A DNA stretch of 64,000 nucleotides from Astragalus membranaceus (Eukaryota > Streptophyta > Magnoliopsida > Fabales > Fabaceae): assembly GCA_039519185.1 (NCBI GenBank), contig CM076847.1:88384360-88448359 (forward strand), read 5' to 3'. The position numbers and the translations under genes were made by a program. Position 1 is the first letter of the stretch. Each line of letters begins with the position of its first letter. The notes under the pieces were generated by a model. The model searched no databases, was not told the origin of the DNA, and saw nothing but the letters and a program-made list of their open reading frames with translations. This document shows positions 22,046 through 33,259 of this stretch, piece by piece.

Positions 22046-24213
22046 ATGAAAGGAAGGATGGATATCGCTGGCGGCTGGGGGGGCAGGCAAGAAGACACTG
22101 TTTCATTCTATTTTTCTGACTTTCCAGATTCACATGGGGCAAAGGAAATGCTTAGGGCTTTTGCTTTCTATGGCAAAGTGGTAGAGGTTGTTATACCTCC
22201 TAAGAAGAACAAGTGGGGAAAACGTTTCGGGTTCGCTCATTTCGTTGACGTTGAGGAGCCTCAACACTATGCGATAAAACTAGACAACATGATCTTTGGT
22301 GCTGATAAAATCCATGTTAATCTTCCAAGATTTATAAGAAGCAAAAACGCAACAAGTATCATGGAAGAGAAGTCGAAATATGATAGCAGCACGCAGGCAA
22401 GGGTGGTGCGCAAGGTTTGGAAGGCTAAGGGTCACGATAGGGAGAAGGAACCGAAGGGGAAACTGAATGGTTAGGCTCATGAGAACGCAAAGGAAAAGGC
22501 CATGGAGGAGAAGATGAAAGGTCTGGTCACGCTGGAAACGCAAAGGAAATACGGTGCTGCAACTGAAAATCATTATCATGCAAGGAAGGTGAATAGCTTT
22601 GGAGCAAATGGTGGGAGGAAGTCAAATGGTCACGGCTATGGTAGAGGAGGAGCTTCTTTCCACAAGACACACAATCCTAACGGAAGGTATGTTAACCACG
22701 CTCAATATGATCAAAAGATAGTTTATTTCAGGAAAAAGAATTTGTCGGAGGTGTGGTATAATGCTTCACCGGAAGAGTTGGAAGGCTTCAAGAAGATGTT
22801 TGTGGGGGTTGTTAAACATGCTGGGGACACTCATTCGATCCAGGAGTGGTTCAATACGCAAGGTCTCTTTTCTATTAAGGCAACACCAATGGGGGCGAAC
22901 CGTGTTCTTTTAGAAGAAATGGAGGAAGGCATAATTCAGGCGATAATAGATGATGCGGAGGATTGGGTGAGTGAGAAGTTTGATGATATTAGAAAATGGA
23001 ATCCGGATGAAGTTGATAATGAAAGATTGGTATGGGTTCGTTGTCATGGTATACCGGTACAAGCATGGAACAATGAATTCTTTTCGGCGCTGGCTCGTAA
23101 ATTTGGCACCTTCATGGGAGTGGATGAAAACACCAGGAAAAAGAAGTCTTTGGATGTTGCTAGGGTGTTAGTTCGCACAAGATGTTATGATGCATTCAAC
23201 ATGGTGGTGCATGCTAGAATAAATGACTCAATGTTCGATATTAAGGTGTTAGAAGAATGGTGTGGACCGATGTATTGGGAAGGTCTGACGTCGGCTTACG
23301 TTTCCAACAAAACCGAAGATGGATATAGTAGCGACTCAGATAGCTCAGAGGAGGAGGATCCACCTTTATTCCATAATGAGGGTCCTTTGGAAGATGGCTT
23401 AGAGGACGATGATGAAGCAATCGTTAATAAATTGCTGGAAATGGAAAATTTGAATTTGGAGGAAAGGAATGCAAACCTTGCATAGGTATCACGAGAAGAT
23501 GATCGAGAAGTGTGTGGAGGTGATGGCGTTGGAGTAGACGTTGTGGTGGTGGATGAAGAGAAAGTTGAGGTGGAGGTTAAGGATAATACTCATGAGGAAG
23601 AGGTGGTAAAGGGGAATGACGTAGCAGTGGTTGAAAAAGGTGTAAATGATCCTTTGATTGCCATGCATACATCAGCAACTCAGGTAGAGGTTGAGGATTG
23701 TAATTCCGGGGTTCAAATAGTGGAAAAGGAAAAAGGTGTAAAGAGTGTGGTAAATGGGCTTGTGGATGTACAGGCTCGGAAAACGGAGGGGGTGTCAAAT
23801 AGTCTTACGCTTAGTAACTCTTTCGGGCCTTTGTTGAGGAATAATAAGAAATCCAAAAGGAAAGGAAATTCAACCAGGTGCAGTAATGATTCTGAGGATG
23901 AAGTGAACCAAGGAGTGGTAGTTGGAATAATTAATGAGGAGGTTCCAATCTTTCCTTGTCCTCTAGCTGTGATATGAATGGGGCAGCCATAGGTGATGTA
24001 TCTGTGGGAGCCTCCGGTATAAGAGTTTGTAATGAGAGGTATCTGTTAGATCATGAACTGTCTATCGCCAACAAGGTGTGGAGCTTTGCTAAGGAAAACT
24101 TGGGAGTGACTGGGAAAAATAGTGATGAGGAATATGCGGGAAGAATCAGGTCCTTGGAAGTTAGGGATCAGAGTGCGAAGGGAAGGAAGGGGACAAAAGA
24201 TGGTTCCAAATGA
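22046..24213 (+). pseudogene. LINE ORF1, RRM-type RNA-binding protein
   Basis: First ATG at 22046. An RRM fold opens the protein (VSFYFSDFPDSHGAKEMLR for RNP2 region, GKRFGFAHFVDVEE for RNP1). A later globular region (LVWVRCHGIPVQAWNNEFF, VLVRTRCYDAFNMV) resembles the DUF4283-like second half of plant LINE ORF1. Then come long acidic and basic low-complexity stretches. The frame is interrupted by TAG at 22472-22474 and TAG at 23483-23485, both in phase with the rest. Near 23956-23977 the frame shifts so that the true end is TGA at 24211-24213, overlapping the ORF2 start. ORF1 proteins of this type bind LINE RNA. Confidence 0.85.
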
Positions 24214-27200
24214 AGATTGCAACGATTAACATGAGAGGGTGGGGGGGGGGGGGGCGCTTCTAAGAGGAAGCGTCTAAAGAAATTGATAGTAAATGAAAAG
24301 ATTGATTTTTGCATGATACAGGAAACAAAAAGCTGTGACTTGTCAAAAAGGTCGGTGGGTAGTATTTGGGGTAATCAAGACTTCGATTGGCTGAGCAAAA
24401 TTGCAAATGGAATGTCGGGAGGAATGGTAAGTATATGGAAGGCAGATCTTCTGGAGGTTATGTTCTCGTTCTCTGGTGAGCACTTTATTGGAGTCTGCGC
24501 TAAAATTCAAGGTAATCTTTGTTATTTGGTGAACGTATACTCAGCATGTAATATGGCTGGGAAAAGGAGACTATGGAACAATCTACGAATTTTAAAAGAT
24601 GATTTTGAGGCGGGAGAGTGGTGTATTGCTGGTGATTTTAATGCTGTTACCTCTAGGGCGGAAAGGAGTGGATGTTTATCTAGTTTCAACAACGTGGAAG
24701 CAAGAGAATTTGTGTCGTTTATGGAAGACATGGAGCTAGTAGATGTGCCTGTGTTGGGTAAGAAGTTCACTTGTTTTGGGTCAGATGGTAGGGTGAGTAG
24801 ACTGGATAGAATTTTGTTGACAGAAGGCTTGATTTCAAAATGGAATGTTAGTGCTCAGTGGGTAGGTGATAGAGAGATCTCAGACCACTGCGCTGTTTGG
24901 GGTGGTAACCTTGGCACTTAACTGGGGACCTAAACCTTTTAGGTTCAACAACTGTTGGTTAGAACACGCGGAATTTTTGGAATTTGTCAAAGGGTGCTGG
25001 AATTCGTTTCAGGTGAAAGGTAAGGCATCTTTTGTACTAAAGGAAAAATTGAAGCTATTGAAGGAAAAATTGAAGGTGTGGAACCGTGAGGTGTATGGTT
25101 ATAAAGATCTGAAAATCGAAAATATAGTCCGGGATTTGAATGAAGTAGAGAGGGTGGCAACGGATGGAGGAGGTGTTGATGATGAACGTAGAAATAAACT
25201 GAATGAGGAATTTTGGAAGGAACTTCATGCAAAAGAAAGTCTCCTTGCACAAAAGGCAAGAGTAAGGTGGATTGCGGAAGGTGACTCTAATAGCCGGTTT
25301 TTCCATGCGTGTATGAAAGGAAACCGGAGAAGAACACAGCTGTTGAAAGTCATGGTGGATGGTGTATGGATTGAAGACGTGGGGGCAGTGAAAAGGGGGG
25401 TTAAAAGTCACTTTGAAGATAAGTTCAAAGAAGGTGACACTAACAGGCCAACTCTTGACGGGGTGAGTTTCAAGCAGATCTCTGGGATGGACAATGAATT
25501 GTTAATTGAACCGTTTTCATTGGAGGAAATAAAGGAGGTGGTATGAGAATGTGATGGAAACAAAAGCCCAGGACCGGATGGGTTCAATTTCAAATTTATC
25601 AAGGAGTGCTGGGATCTTATTGGTACGGAAGTCTTGAATTTTTTTGAGGAATTTTATACTAGTGCAAGACTCCCAAAGGCGATAAGTGCTTCTTTTCTCG
25701 CACTTATCCCTAAAAATAGTAATCCACAAGGTCTTGGGGAGTATAGGCCTATCTCTCTCATTGGGTGCTTATACAAGATGCTTGCGAAGGTGTTAGCGGG
25801 TAGATTGAAGAAGGTCTTGAAAGGGGTAATCTCGGACTGTCAAAGTGCTTTCCTCGCAGGTAGAAACATACTTGATGGAGTGGTAGTTGTTAATGAGATT
25901 ATGGATATGGCAAAGAGGAAGAAGCAAAAGTGTGTGGTTATGAAAGCGGATTTTGAAAAGGCCTATGATTCTGTGAGCTGGGCATATCTGGATTATATGT
26001 TAGGCAGGTTGGGGTTTGGTGAGAAGTGGAGAAAATGGACGTGGGCATGTATCTCTTCTAACTCAATCTCGGTGTTGGTCAACGGAAGCCCAACGGAGGA
26101 ATTCGTGGCTCAGAAAGGCCTCAAGCAAGTGGACCCGCTTGCCCCTTTCTTGTTTTTGATAGTGGCGGAAGGACTGGCGGGTTTGGTAAGGAAAGGAGTT
26201 GAATCAAATAATCTTAAAGGATTCAGTGTCAATAATTCTTTGTCGATTGAGCTCTTGCAATTTGCGGATGACACAATTATTTTTTGTGATGGCGGTGATA
26301 AGAGTATATGGTGTTGGAAAGTATTACTAAGAAGCTTCGAGATGGTTTCTGGACTAAAGGTAAATTTTGCAAAAAGTAATGTAATTGGTTTGAATATTGA
26401 AGACAGAACTATGGATGGAAACGCTCAATTCTTGGCATGCAAGGTGGGTTCGGTTCCCTTTAAATTTTTGGGGATTCTGATTGGTGCGAACCCGAGAAGA
26501 GCGAGTACGTGGCAACCCATAATAGATTCAATTAAGGAAAGATTAAATAATTGGAAAAGTAGACAGTTATCTATTGGAGGACGGGTTACACTTATCAATT
26601 CGGTCCTTGCATCGCTTCCGTTGTATCTCTTCTCATTTTACAAAGCTCCAAAGAAGGTAATTACGGAGATTACGAAGATTCAAAGAAGATTTCTTTGGGG
26701 AGGTGATGAGGAGAATAAGAAATTGGCTTGGGTAAGATGGGAAACTATTTGCTTACCTAAAGAAAAGGGGGGTTTGGGGGTGAAAAATCTATAAGTGTTT
26801 AATGTGGCTTTACTAACAAAGTGGAGATGGAGAATCTTGGTCGAGGAAAACAACCCAATTTGGAAGGCGGTATTGGTGGAATGGTATGGAATAAAAGGGA
26901 GATGGCCCGATATTTCTGAGAGTAGAAGAGGGTGGGAGAAGAAATCTTTATGGTGGAGGGATTTGTGTTTACTTGGTGAGGACATTGGTTTGCAAGAAGA
27001 TTGGTTTGGAAAATTGGTAAAAATTAAAATAGGTAACGGTAATTTGGTGAGGTTTTGGAAAGATGTTTGGATTGGGAGGGAAAGTCTGGCAGAGTTATTT
27101 CTGGATATGTATGCTTATTGCAGGTCAAAGGAGGCTGCAGTTGAGGAGTTTGGGCAATGGACGGAAGAAGGATGGCGTTGGACATGGGATTGGTGCGCTG

Positions 27201-27930
27201 TTCTGCAGCAGCAAAACGCTGCACTGGCAGTTTCGGCTGCTGTCATACAGCAGTTGTTACATGCTGTATCGCTGTCACAGCGTGACGATAATTGGATATG
27301 GCTACCGGACACGATGGCTGGGTTTACGGTGAAAAAATGCTATGCTTCGCTGCTGTTTTTTCTGCAGGTACAGCAGGTAATGTGCAGCCCGAAAATTCTG
27401 ATGCTTGCAAGAAGATTTGGAAAAATGACGTGCCGTCCAAAGTTCAAATTTTTGCGTGGAGAGTCATCCTGAAGCGTATTGCTACACGGAGTGCGTTGCA
27501 TAGAAGAGGAATTATTCAGTCACAAAATGATTTGAGTTGTGTTTTATGTTTTCGGGATGAAGAAACGATGGACCATTTATTTTTGGATTGTGGAATTGCT
27601 AAAGCGATATGGAGGAGTGTTTTTGCTTGGATTGGAAGCTCGATAGGTGATACGGATAACATTGCCACTCATTTTGTGGAATTTGGAAATTTAGTGAAGG
27701 GAAAGAGACAAAGAGGAGTAAAACATCTTATATGGATGGCGGTTATTTGGAAACTATGGATGGCTCGAAACAAGGTAATTTTCAATGGGGAGGTGGTCTC
27801 CAGTCCGAGCATATTAGACGGAATCAAGGATACGGCATGGAGTTGGTTCAAGGCAAGGCGAGGGAGGAATTGTAAGACGACGTGGGCGGATTGGTATAAT
27901 TGCCCGATGGGCTGTTTTTCTATGTTGTAA
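24210..27930 (+). pseudogene. LINE ORF2: endonuclease, reverse transcriptase, zinc-binding domain
   Basis: ATG at 24210 begins MKIATINMRG. A G14 tract (24241-24254) immediately breaks the frame. The apurinic-type endonuclease follows (QETKSCD, GDFNAV at about 24634, SDHCAVW at about 24882). Frameshift near 24900, TGA at 25544-25546 in place of an expected Trp. RT core 25634-26794 with catalytic FADD at 26261-26272 and upstream YRPISL and KADFEKAYDSV motifs. Stop at 26792-26794, then a variable linker, a frameshift near 27390, and the zf-RVT region (KVQIFAWRV, LCFRDEETMDHLFLDC) to 27930. It would nick target DNA and copy LINE RNA, but at least five lesions disable it. Confidence 0.92.
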
Positions 27931-28360
27931 TCCAATCCTGTAATACTTGTTATAGAGAAGTTCATAGTTGGGGGAGAAGCAGTGGGTTAGGCTATATGTC
28001 CCACTGTTGTACGTTTTCTTTCGTGCGAGGTACTCTTTTTCCTCTGAGTTTTTTTCCCAATGAGTTTTGGCTCAGGGAGGTTTTGAGGAGGCCCTCCCCC
28101 TTTCCTTTGTAAAAGGCTGGGCACGCCCTGTGCTCCGTTTAATACAAAAATTGCTTATCTAAAAAAAAACAACCATGGATAACCGCCCGAATACCCGTGC
28201 ACCCGCCAAAACCGTAACCGAATAATCCGATGCTGCAAATGGTCGGTGATGGGCCAGAGAATAGCTTCTATGGTTTTGACCGGATTAGGGATTTTGAAAC
28301 CGAATCCGATCAACCCGCCCGGTTGTCCAGCCCTAGATTTACCTGTTAGGTAGGTAAATC

Positions 28361-28760
28361 CTACGGCCAAAAAAGTGGGACCCACGTAGAGAATTTGGAC
28401 CACAAGCTAAAAAGTGTAATAAATGCTAGATGCAAAACCCAATATGGATTTCCTAGTGGTGGTCCAACTCCCCCAATCCAATTAACAAAAGCTGACAATT
28501 TGAGGTTTGAAAACAACAGAGAAAAAATCTCTTTACCTAGAGTTCCTTTGTTGTATCTTAATAAGTGGTGAATAGCTTGTAAATGAGGCACTGGGGGCTT
28601 GCTCATAAACTAGTTGAGCTTATTCATGGAATAAGCAATGTTCGGTTTGGAAATGGTTAGATAGGTTAATTTTTCAGTCAACCTACGATACTCAAATACA
28701 TCAACAAGGAACTCACCCTCAGAATCATTGAGTATGATTCCAGGATCCATATGATGAGCT
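28361..28760 (-). pseudogene. Ty1/copia reverse transcriptase remnant
   Basis: Reads LTISKPNIAYSMNKLN, a stop at about 28607, then FMSKPPVPHLQAIHHLLRY and KGT. This is the well-known copia segment between RT and RNase H (usually ...SQFMxxPxxxHxxAxxRILRYLKGT). The Gln codon became TAG. Only this part of the element remains and no LTRs are visible. Confidence 0.8.
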
Positions 28761-29439
28761 ACTACTATATCTTAAACAAGATAGGAAATGGTACTATTAC
28801 TAATGTTGTCGTGCATTTTGGTCAAGAAGTGGAAAATTTGATGTTTGTTCAAGTTAAGATTGTAATGTTGAATTTTTGATATAATCTTTGTATGAATAAT
28901 TTCTTGAATATCATTTAGTGTCTGTTTGGTTTGGCGGTGGGAGGGCTAAAATCGCTTTTGCTATGGTTGGAAGCACTCTTTTTGGTTATCAGCATGTTTG
29001 GGTAGATGATTGAAAATTGATTTTGCCTCTCCAAAATTGATTTTAGCAAAAGCTACAAATCGGAGCTTCTACGTCAATTGTGAATCGATTCTGCAAAATA
29101 ACAATGTTTAACTTCCCAATATTCCTTTATTACCCATCAACATTAACTCCATGGCCTCCAAAAATGGAGTTTCTGCTTCTTTCTATTTGACTGCTGCGAC
29201 GTTTTTCTGTTTCTCAATTGCAAATGGTAGGTTAGGGATGACACATTGGGCCTCATAAAGGCCCATTTGAAAGCTGTCATTGTTAGGACAAAAAAAAAGC
29301 GGGTTTTTTTTCTACCCCCATCATATCCCTATGTACCCCCCACAGACCCTGCGAAAAGACGAAAATACCCTTAAAATTTTTACAAATTTACAAAACATTT
29401 ACCATTTTTCACTTGCATCCGTTTGACCAGAAAGTTTAC

Positions 29440-29625
29440 AGAGAGAATCGGATTTACCCTTGAGAGAGCTATTTCTGATTTGCCATCGGATTTACCATCG
29501 GATCTACATAAATCCGATCTTCCTCAAAACACGCAGAAACAGTAAGTCGGAACTAGCTATATCCGATTTCGCATCGTATCTACCTATATCCGACTTCGCA
29601 TCGGATATAGCTAGATCCGATTTGT
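29440..29625. repeat. Left subterminal words of the PMD-MULE
   Basis: Multiple ATCGGATTTACC / ATCCGATTT variants in both orientations (e.g. 29446, 29486, 29500, 29513, 29560, 29600). The same words recur at 32427-32730. Confidence 0.75.
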
Positions 29626-29833
29626 GTTTTTTGTGTTTTTTTTAAAAATTTGTTTTTTTTCCAGTGTCCAATAGGTATCGAGGGGAGTCCTCGGGTCAGG
29701 CCTCGCCATCTGCTCCCAGTACACGCACCCGCCACAGGATTGCGGGACATGCGTCTACCCGGCGTAGCCGACAGCAGCAGTATCAACAGGTGGAGGAGGC
29801 CCCAGCCCCAGACTATCACTATGAGGACCATTC

Positions 29834-30126
29834 TATGCCTGAGGACTACCAACATCAGTATTATCAGCAGCAGTATCAGCAGTACCAGGAGGAGCCCTAC
29901 CATCAGCCCCAGCAGCATGAGGAGCAGCATGAGGAGCAGCCTCCTCTATTCACTGGGCTAGCATCTCATGTTTGTTCCGTTATACTATGCCCGAGGACTA
30001 CCAGCAGCAGTATTATCAGCAGCAGTATCAACAGTACCAGGAGGAGCCCTACCATCAGCCCCAGCAGCATGAGGAGCAGCCTCCTCTATTCACTGGGCTA
30101 GCATCTCATGTTTGTTCCGTTATACT
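29834..30126. repeat. Tandem duplication in the PMD gene N-terminus
   Basis: Unit 1 (29834-29985, 152 bp) and unit 2 (29986-30126, about 140 bp) are nearly identical. The difference is one extra 12-bp CATGAGGAGCAG repeat in unit 1. Each unit encodes a Tyr/Gln/Glu-rich peptide but the junction shifts frame. Confidence 0.9.
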
Positions 30127-30139
30127 GAGAGACCCGGTA

Positions 30140-30220
30140 AGTTTAATTTACTTACATAGCCTTCTTAGTTTAATTTATTTACATAGCCTTCTTAGTTTAA
30201 TTTATTTACATAGCCTTATT
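30140..30220. repeat. Three 27-bp tandem repeats in an intron
   Basis: Three copies of an AGTTTAATTTA...CATAGCCTTCTT unit begin within the GTAAGT donor region at the end of the duplicated exon. Confidence 0.9.
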
Positions 30221-31851
30221 TCTGATACTTTTATAATACAGACATATGAGCGGAAATTGAAGGTTACCAACCATGGTAACAAGCTGGCTCAGAGACTTCT
30301 TGGGTTTGCCCAAAACTACACCGGTTGTGGGATTTTATCACTGGTTCCAGATTAGCCCCCCTCGTCTCGACCGGATATACAAAGGTGGACCATGAGCTGA
30401 TGTCTGCTTTTCTTGAGAGGTGACACTCAGAGACATCGTCATTTCACTTACCATTTGGTGAAATGACGATTACTTTGGATGATGTCTCCTGTTTGCTGCA
30501 TCTACCCATTACGGGGAACTACTACAGAGCTCCACCTACTTCTGTCACCACTGATCACGCCATCCACCTAGCACATGTTTATCTAGGTGTGACTATGGAG
30601 GAGGCGGGGCTGGAGTGTCGAGCTTCCTCTGGCCCATATTACCGTTTTGAGTGGCTGCAGGAGATTGTTAGTAGAGGGTCCATAGGGAATGACTTGCGTC
30701 ATGCTGTCAGGGCCTTTATCCTTCTGATCCTGAGCTGGTCCATCTTCACAGTCAAGACCGGCGACAGGGCTGAGGCTAAATGGCTGCTGCTACTTGAGGA
30801 TGTCAGTGCAGCTGGTGTGGGATCATATGCATGGGGGGCAGCAGCACTTGCTTTCATGTATGACCAGCTGAACTACTCTTGCTTAGACTAGGCACATCAG
30901 TTAGGAGGGTATGCGACCCTCTTACAGGTAATAATTTTAAGTTAATTTTTTCCGAGTTTGGTTAAATTTTTGTTAAACAGTTTTTAATTCACCATGTTGT
31001 TTATCTTCTTTTTTTCAGAGCTGGATTTTATGGTATTTTCCTCAGCTGGTGCAGAGGAGGAGTGGATTGCGGGCTGGAGCACTGTGTGGGCGTTGGAGGA
31101 AGAAGAAGACAGATGGAGTGAAGCTGGGGGTATATAGGCAGAGGATTGATGCGCTGACCTCGGATGATGTCTGCTGGCGACCGTTTGAGGAGCACCGGGA
31201 GGAGGATAGAGACTTTGAGCATGTCTCATTATACAGGGGACACATCAGCTGGGGAGACATCACTGTTCCCAACATACCCGATAGGTACCTCAGACAGCTT
31301 GGGTACGTGCAAGTCATCCCACGTCACCCTCTTACTGGTCGTCCGAGCTATTCAGACTGCATTTTTTGGATTGCACATTATATGCCTGTGGTGGAAGAGG
31401 TTTTGCATACTACTTATCCAGCTGAGGAGTTGGGTCAGGTTGCTCCGGACTACATACATTAGTATGTAAGAGCATCTATTCCTAGACTCTTACGGGTTGC
31501 ATCACCGCCACCACCACCAGTACAGCCAGCTGCACCACCAGTACAGCCAGACTTGCTAGAGATTGTGGAGGAGGAGATTCGAAGGGGGCTTCGGAGCGGA
31601 GACATTAGGATGGGTAGTCAGACATACACTCGCCTCACCCGGTTACTGGATATGCTACCGGGGCGTGACTAGGGGGTTTTGTGTGATTGTGTGCTTGAAC
31701 TATTTTTTTATGACTTGATTCTTATTATTTCTGGTTTATTATATTTGTGGAGTTTCATTAAAATTTCGATTTCATTCATGCGATAAAAGATAAAACATAA
31801 CAATAACAATAACAATAACCAACTGCAAAAACAATAGGCAGATACATTTTC

Positions 31852-32259
31852 CTAAAATTCTGGTCGTCGAAGACGACGTAAAATCTCATTCACACTCCGT
31901 TGAGTTTCCACGTACAGCTCCAACGGCTTATACCCCTGAAGCGTGTCATGGATGTTTAACATGTTCACCACGTCTTCGTCAGTCTTGATTGTCATGGACG
32001 AGAAGGAAACGCGGCCATCGTCTCCAAGATAGGGTTTGCGATAAGTGATACTAGTGACGTCACGGTCGTCACCAGTCACTTGAACTTTGGACCACACTTT
32101 ATCCTTCAAACCTTCAAACCCCATGCCGCGGTGGATTCTGCATAACACCGGCTGAGGACTCCAGAAGTGGACACCATCTTCTCTCATCGTGATTTCGCCC
32201 CAATGATGTATACCGCTAAGCCTATTGTCATCTGAGCGTTGAGTGAGGCATATCTCCAT
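31852..32259 (-). CDS. Short mudrA N-terminal-like protein of the PMD-MULE
   Basis: ATG at 32259, stop at 31852-31854, 135 residues, open. The peptide resembles the N-terminal domain that precedes the zinc finger and catalytic core in MULE transposases: a polar start, VHFWSPQPVLCRIHRG, GFEGLKDKVWSKV, TSITYRKPYLGDDGRV, then KTDEDVVNML and PLELYVETQ. The catalytic core is absent and the ORF stops cleanly near the 3' end of the convergent PMD gene. A TATA box lies 70 bp upstream. It may be a remnant of a deleted transposase or a small stand-alone protein. The family assignment is moderate. Confidence 0.6.
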   Translation of the reverse strand: MEICLTQRSDDNRLSGIHHWGEITMREDGVHFWSPQPVLCRIHRGMGFEGLKDKVWSKVQVTGDDRDVTSITYRKPYLGDDGRVSFSSMTIKTDEDVVNMLNIHDTLQGYKPLELYVETQRSVNEILRRLRRPEF

Positions 32260-32326
32260 TTTGGATGAGTGAAATAAGCAAGTGAGAGTGAAATTTTTGA
32301 GTGAAAAGAATGAGGTTGTCAATGGG

Positions 32327-32334
32327 TATTTATA
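32327..32334 (-). promoter_or_regulatory. TATA box for the mudrA-like ORF
   Basis: TATAAATA on the minus strand, about 70 bp before the ATG at 32259 and just inside the subterminal repeats: a usual promoter position for a MULE gene. Confidence 0.6.
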
Positions 32335-32426
32335 GAATTCATCAATGATTATCAACCGTTGATATGGTCGGTGCAATCTACACCGTTGATCAACATTAAC
32401 AGTCAAATCCTACCCGTCGAATTTAG

Positions 32427-32730
32427 TACAAATCGGATTTACCGATTAGGGAGGTAAATCCGATTTGAATTTTAACAAAGCGGACATACCCCCACTAATA
32501 GGTATATCTGCTTTGTTAAATGCAAAGCGGATTTACCTATATCCGCTTTGTTAATTGCAAAGCGGATTTACGTACCTGATAGGTACTTCGGCTTTTATAT
32601 TTTAACAAAGCGGATCTACCTCACTGGAGCTATATCCGATTTCCCCCCACTAATTCTAATCGGATATACGTAAATCCGCCTTTTATTTTTGTGAATCGGA
32701 TCTACCTCCCCAAAGATAAATCCGATTTAA
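32427..32730. repeat. Right subterminal words of the PMD-MULE
   Basis: Dense ATCGGATTTACC, AGGTAAATCCGATTT and AAAGCGGATTTACC variants in both orientations, matching the left array at 29440-29625. A second flavour (AACAAAGCGGA) occurs only here. Confidence 0.75.
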
Positions 32731-33071
32731 GTCAATTTTACAAAGGGTATTTTCGTCTTAAAATTTATTGTGGGAGTATATAGGGAGATGATGGGGTAAA
32801 AAAAAACCCAAAAAAAGCTATCATTGTGAGAGGAACGGCATTTTTCCACTGTCGTTGCTTTTTGTCATTTTTTATTTGCGCTTAAACTTTTTTTTTTGAC
32901 AAACTTTTTCTGCATTTCAAGTTATGCTAAATTTTATACAAAAAGTATACTAATTTAGCACTTTTAATGTTAATTTATCAAATTTTTACTGTGAATAAAA
33001 AATTGTTAAATTATCAAATTTTAAATTTCTAAGATAACAGTAAGATTGGACCTTTTTAGTAATTGTATTCT

Positions 33072-33259
33072 TTTTGGTATGGACCATTGTTGGCTACCCA
33101 CGGAGTGTCCCAACGCTTTCAACGAAAGACTAATCTCCACTCGTGCTTAGGATCAAATTTTGCACTGGCCAACACCGAGTTTGTCGACTGCGGGAATCAA
33201 ATCCGGGAGCACCGGATCAACCCCCGTGTCCCAAGGTAGATTAAGCCGGTGTTTGTTTT
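33072..33259. mobile_element. SINE-like retroposon with 18-bp target duplication
   Basis: A 188-bp unit flanked by direct repeats TTTTAGTAATTGTATTCT (33054-33071 and 33260-33277). On the minus strand it shows a B-box-like GGATTTGATTCCC and an upstream GGCTTAATCTACC that could be an A box. The long perfect duplication shows retroposition; assignment to SINEs is inference. It lies inside the Tourist-like element. Confidence 0.6.

Larger units (their letters stand above)
21847..28167 (+). mobile_element. Full-length LINE (L1-like), degenerate
   Basis: A 17-bp target duplication, AACAACCATGGATAACC, is at 21830-21846 and 28168-28184. The element starts with a purine-rich leader, carries ORF1 (RRM type) and ORF2 (endonuclease, RT, zinc-binding tail), and ends in a 9-A tail. 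Length 6321 bp. In-frame stops and frameshifts show it is dead. It sits inside the hAT element 21020-28335. Confidence 0.95.
21020..28335. mobile_element. hAT-type non-autonomous element, split by a LINE
   Basis: Ends TAGGGTGGACAA (21020) and TTGTCCAGCCCTA (28335) are inverted repeats. The 8-bp duplication GATTTACC flanks both sides (21012-21019 and 28336-28343), diagnostic for hAT. Inner sequence next to each end is rich in CCCG/CGGGT words. Without the nested LINE it is about 1 kb and has no transposase. Confidence 0.9.
29664..31672 (+). pseudogene. Plant mobile domain (MAIN-like) protein gene, degenerate
   Basis: Acceptor AG at 29662-29663 begins a Gln/Tyr/Glu-rich N-terminal region whose coding sequence is tandemly duplicated (29834-30126). 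The PMD (aminotransferase-like mobile domain) follows: HSETSSFHLPFGEMTITLDD, LHLPITGNYY, FILLILSWSIFTVKTGD, YAWGAAALAFMYDQLN; after an intron (about 30928-31018) WYFPQLVQRR, IDALTSDDVCWRPFEEHRE and WGDITVPNIPDRYLRQLGY, then a Pro-rich tail ending at 31672. TGA at 30421 replaces an expected Trp and TAG at 30889 interrupts again. PMD proteins exist both as host genes (MAIN, MAIL1) and inside MULEs and gypsy elements. This copy belongs to the MULE. Confidence 0.85.
29301..32809. mobile_element. MULE carrying a plant mobile domain gene
   Basis: Terminal repeats of about 75 bp: from 29301 GGGTTTTTTTTCTACCCCC... and, on the minus strand from 32809, GGGTTTTTTTTTTACCCC..., both continuing through ATCATnTCCCTAT to GACGAAAATACCCTT. 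The 9-bp target duplication AAAAAAAGC is exact (29292-29300, 32810-32818), as expected for Mutator-like elements. Inside are a decayed PMD gene (+) and a small mudrA N-terminal gene (-), flanked by ATCCGATTT subterminal words. Confidence 0.92.

Noticed and set aside
29650..29961. Ser/Arg-rich ORF over the duplicated Gln-rich exon
   Set aside because: A frame-shifted shadow of the CAG/CAT-rich coding repeat of the PMD gene.
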